This document shows, piece after piece, positions 6,801 through 8,085 of a stretch of 8,085 nt of DNA. A program made the translations under genes and the position numbers. The DNA comes from Alphaproteobacteria bacterium (GTDB taxonomy: Bacteria > Pseudomonadota > Alphaproteobacteria > Micropepsales > Micropepsaceae), in NCBI GenBank assembly GCA_025935155.1, contig JAICVV010000077.1, positions 1 to 8,085 of the forward strand, given 5' to 3'. The notes beneath the pieces were generated by a model. It made no database searches, was not told the DNA's origin, and worked only from the letters and a program-made list of their open reading frames with translations. Position 1 is the first letter of the stretch. Each line of letters opens with the position of its first letter.

Positions 6801-7775
6801 ATGAGCGCGGACCAATTCACGTCCTGGAGTCGCAGGGGCTTCGCCACAGCTTCGGCAGCTTCGTGTTTGGCGTTGCTGGGGGATCGCGCATTTGCCCATC
6901 GACCGGCCAGCCAGCTTGGGTCCGATCGGCTTGTTCTGCTCGGTACACGCGGGGGCCCCGCCATTACCGGCTACAGGCCAACGCCCTCGTCTAATCTGAT
7001 CGTTTACAAAGGCGTTCCGTACGTTATTGATGCGGGTTACGGCGCCTCGTTAAAGCTGATAGAGGCCGGCATCCCTCTTCGCGCGCTGCGCTATATTTTC
7101 ATCACGCATCATCATTCCGATCACAATCTCGATCTTGGCCCAATGCTTTATAACGCATGGGCTTCGGGACTGACCGGACCGGTCGACGTCTTTGGTCCCA
7201 AAGGCCTCGACGCCCTGCTAAGGGCCTATTGGGAGTCGAATATTTTCGACATTGAAACGAGGATCGCTGACGAGGGCAGGCCGGACCTCCGCAGGCTCGT
7301 GATCGCACACGAATTCGGCGAAGGGCTCGTGTTCGCGCGCGGCGATGTGAAGGTAACGTCGCTTCGGGTTTTTCATCCGCCGGTCACGGAAAGCTATGCG
7401 CTTCGGTTCGAGTTGGGCAGCAAGGTTGTCGTCTTCTCCGGGGACACCGCTTATTTTCCGCCCCTTGCTACCTTTGCGAAAAATGCCGACTACCTCGTCC
7501 ACGAAGTTGTTTATCCGGCTGCGCTTGGCACGCTTCTGAGCAACCGGCCAAACGTGGACCGTGCCCGGCTAAAGGCGAGCATTCTTTCGCATCACACGAC
7601 TCCCGAAAACGTCGGGCGGATTGCTGCGAAAGCGGGAGCAAAAGCCGTCGTTCTCAATCACTTTGTACCGGCCGATGACAAGGCGCTGCCGCCGGAAACG
7701 TGGGAGCGCGGTGTACGCAGTACGTACGCCGGCAAGATTATCGTTGGACAGGACCTGATGACGCTTCCTCTATAG
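6801..7775 (+). CDS. Tat-exported metallo-beta-lactamase-fold hydrolase (RNase Z / AtsA arylsulfatase-like)
   Basis: This is a 324-residue metal-dependent hydrolase. The N-terminus has a twin-arginine signal: SRRGFAT (10-16), a mild hydrophobic stretch (15-27) and a likely cleavage site AFA (30-32). The mature part has the MBL-fold zinc motif HHHSDH (103-108, as HxHxDH), a candidate third ligand His192, the metal-bridging aspartate in SGDT (Asp215), a SHHTTPE segment (263-269) and the final histidine in NHF (His287). This order fits the RNase Z/arylsulfatase AtsA-like subgroup rather than true beta-lactamases or lactonases. Export by Tat makes tRNA processing unlikely and suggests a small-molecule ester, such as a sulfate ester. 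The start at 6801 is chosen because it puts the twin arginines near the N-terminus; a TTG at 6726 would add 25 residues unlike a signal peptide. The gene is divergent from HIT and convergent with the next gene. The substrate is unknown. Confidence 0.87.
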   Translation: MSADQFTSWSRRGFATASAASCLALLGDRAFAHRPASQLGSDRLVLLGTRGGPAITGYRPTPSSNLIVYKGVPYVIDAGYGASLKLIEAGIPLRALRYIFITHHHSDHNLDLGPMLYNAWASGLTGPVDVFGPKGLDALLRAYWESNIFDIETRIADEGRPDLRRLVIAHEFGEGLVFARGDVKVTSLRVFHPPVTESYALRFELGSKVVVFSGDTAYFPPLATFAKNADYLVHEVVYPAALGTLLSNRPNVDRARLKASILSHHTTPENVGRIAAKAGAKAVVLNHFVPADDKALPPETWERGVRSTYAGKIIVGQDLMTLPL

Positions 7776-7854
7776 CGTGCATGCGCCTCCTCACCGGACG
7801 GCGGCGTTCACGTCTGCCGTGCAGAAGAGATCGAACCTGCTCTTGTGGCGGTCA

Positions 7855-8085
7855 TTACGCTTTTCGATAAGGCCCGTGTCCGGCGAGGATCTCCATGTTC
7901 TCCGCCACAGCCAAGCGTTCGGCCTTGAGGTAATCCGCCACAGCGCGGCGCAGACCGGCGTGCGCGATATAATGGGCAGAATAGGTTGGCACGGGCGCAT
8001 ACCCCCGCAGCAGCTTGTGCTCGCCCTGGGCTCCGGCTTCCACACGATGAAGCCTGTGCGCGATGGCGTATTCGATCGCCTGATA
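7855..8085 (-). CDS. COG3146/DUF482 FemAB-like acyltransferase, C-terminal part (cut by window end)
   Basis: The frame is open from the window edge to a TAA at 7855, giving the last 76 residues of a larger protein. They include QAIEYAIAHRLHRVEAGAQG, then EHKLLRGYAPVPTYSAHYI, and a helical C-terminus ending in HGPYRKA. I recognise the GAQGEHK-x-x-RG-(Y/F) and TYSAH(Y/W)I pattern as the conserved C-terminal signature of the COG3146 family (PF04339, 'peptidogalycan biosynthesis/recognition', GNAT/FemAB-like fold). In full such proteins are about 380-400 residues, so the start lies roughly 1 kb beyond the window. The family reaction is not well established. In rhizobial genomes this gene is, from memory, often next to the HIT gene. 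A GTG at 8043 is in frame but is internal, not a start. Confidence 0.78.
   Translation of the reverse strand, partial: YQAIEYAIAHRLHRVEAGAQGEHKLLRGYAPVPTYSAHYIAHAGLRRAVADYLKAERLAVAENMEILAGHGPYRKA

Noticed and set aside
7711..7735. Repeated GTACG units near the end of the metallo-hydrolase gene.
   Set aside because: They lie inside the coding frame, encode unremarkable residues and are too short to call a repeat element.
7776..7854. Possible terminator between the metallo-hydrolase and the COG3146 gene.
   Set aside because: Only short pairings with long loops are present (for example ACGGC/GCCGT with a 13-base loop), with no T run, so no terminator can be called.

Overview
The window looks like an ordinary chromosomal housekeeping region from an alphaproteobacterium, most likely of the Hyphomicrobiales (Rhizobiales) or a close relative. 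This rests on three things: high GC coding sequence, the gene set (an exported D,D-carboxypeptidase with a SPOR tail, a phasin, clpS-clpA, a HIT protein and a COG3146/FemAB-like acetyltransferase), and the protein sequences themselves. I recall this neighbourhood from rhizobial genomes but could not run a comparison.

Layout: (1) 9-1781, minus strand, a penicillin-binding D-alanyl-D-alanine carboxypeptidase with a proline-rich linker and a C-terminal SPOR domain. (2) 1782-2081, a divergent intergenic region holding a clear phasin promoter (TTGACA box) and a TGC-rich operator that includes a perfect 15-bp palindrome. (3) 2082-2537, plus strand, a PHB-granule phasin, closed by a 14-bp hairpin terminator. 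(4) 2769-5456, plus strand, the clpS-clpA operon, with 9 bases between the genes. (5) 5481-5520, a 17-bp perfect hairpin between convergent genes, probably a bidirectional terminator. (6) 5530-6114, minus strand, a small exported six-cysteine protein that reads as two tandem DUF333-like units. (7) 6191-6607, minus strand, a HIT-family hydrolase. (8) 6801-7775, plus strand, a Tat-exported metallo-beta-lactamase-fold hydrolase. (9) 7855 to the window end, minus strand, the C-terminal part of a COG3146/DUF482 acyltransferase-like protein.

How the genes relate: ClpS and ClpA form one functional unit, in which the N-degron adaptor delivers substrates to the unfoldase and then to ClpP, which is encoded elsewhere. 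The carboxypeptidase trims peptidoglycan in the periplasm. The phasin coats polyhydroxyalkanoate granules, and its promoter region looks built for a PhaR-type repressor. The other genes look like independent units. The exported metallo-hydrolase and the DUF333-like protein seem to be accessory insertions around the clpA/HIT/COG3146 neighbourhood.

I found no RNA genes, insertion sequences, CRISPR arrays, attachment sites or obvious new multi-gene system. The best candidates for a second look are the duplicated DUF333-like protein and the phasin operator.
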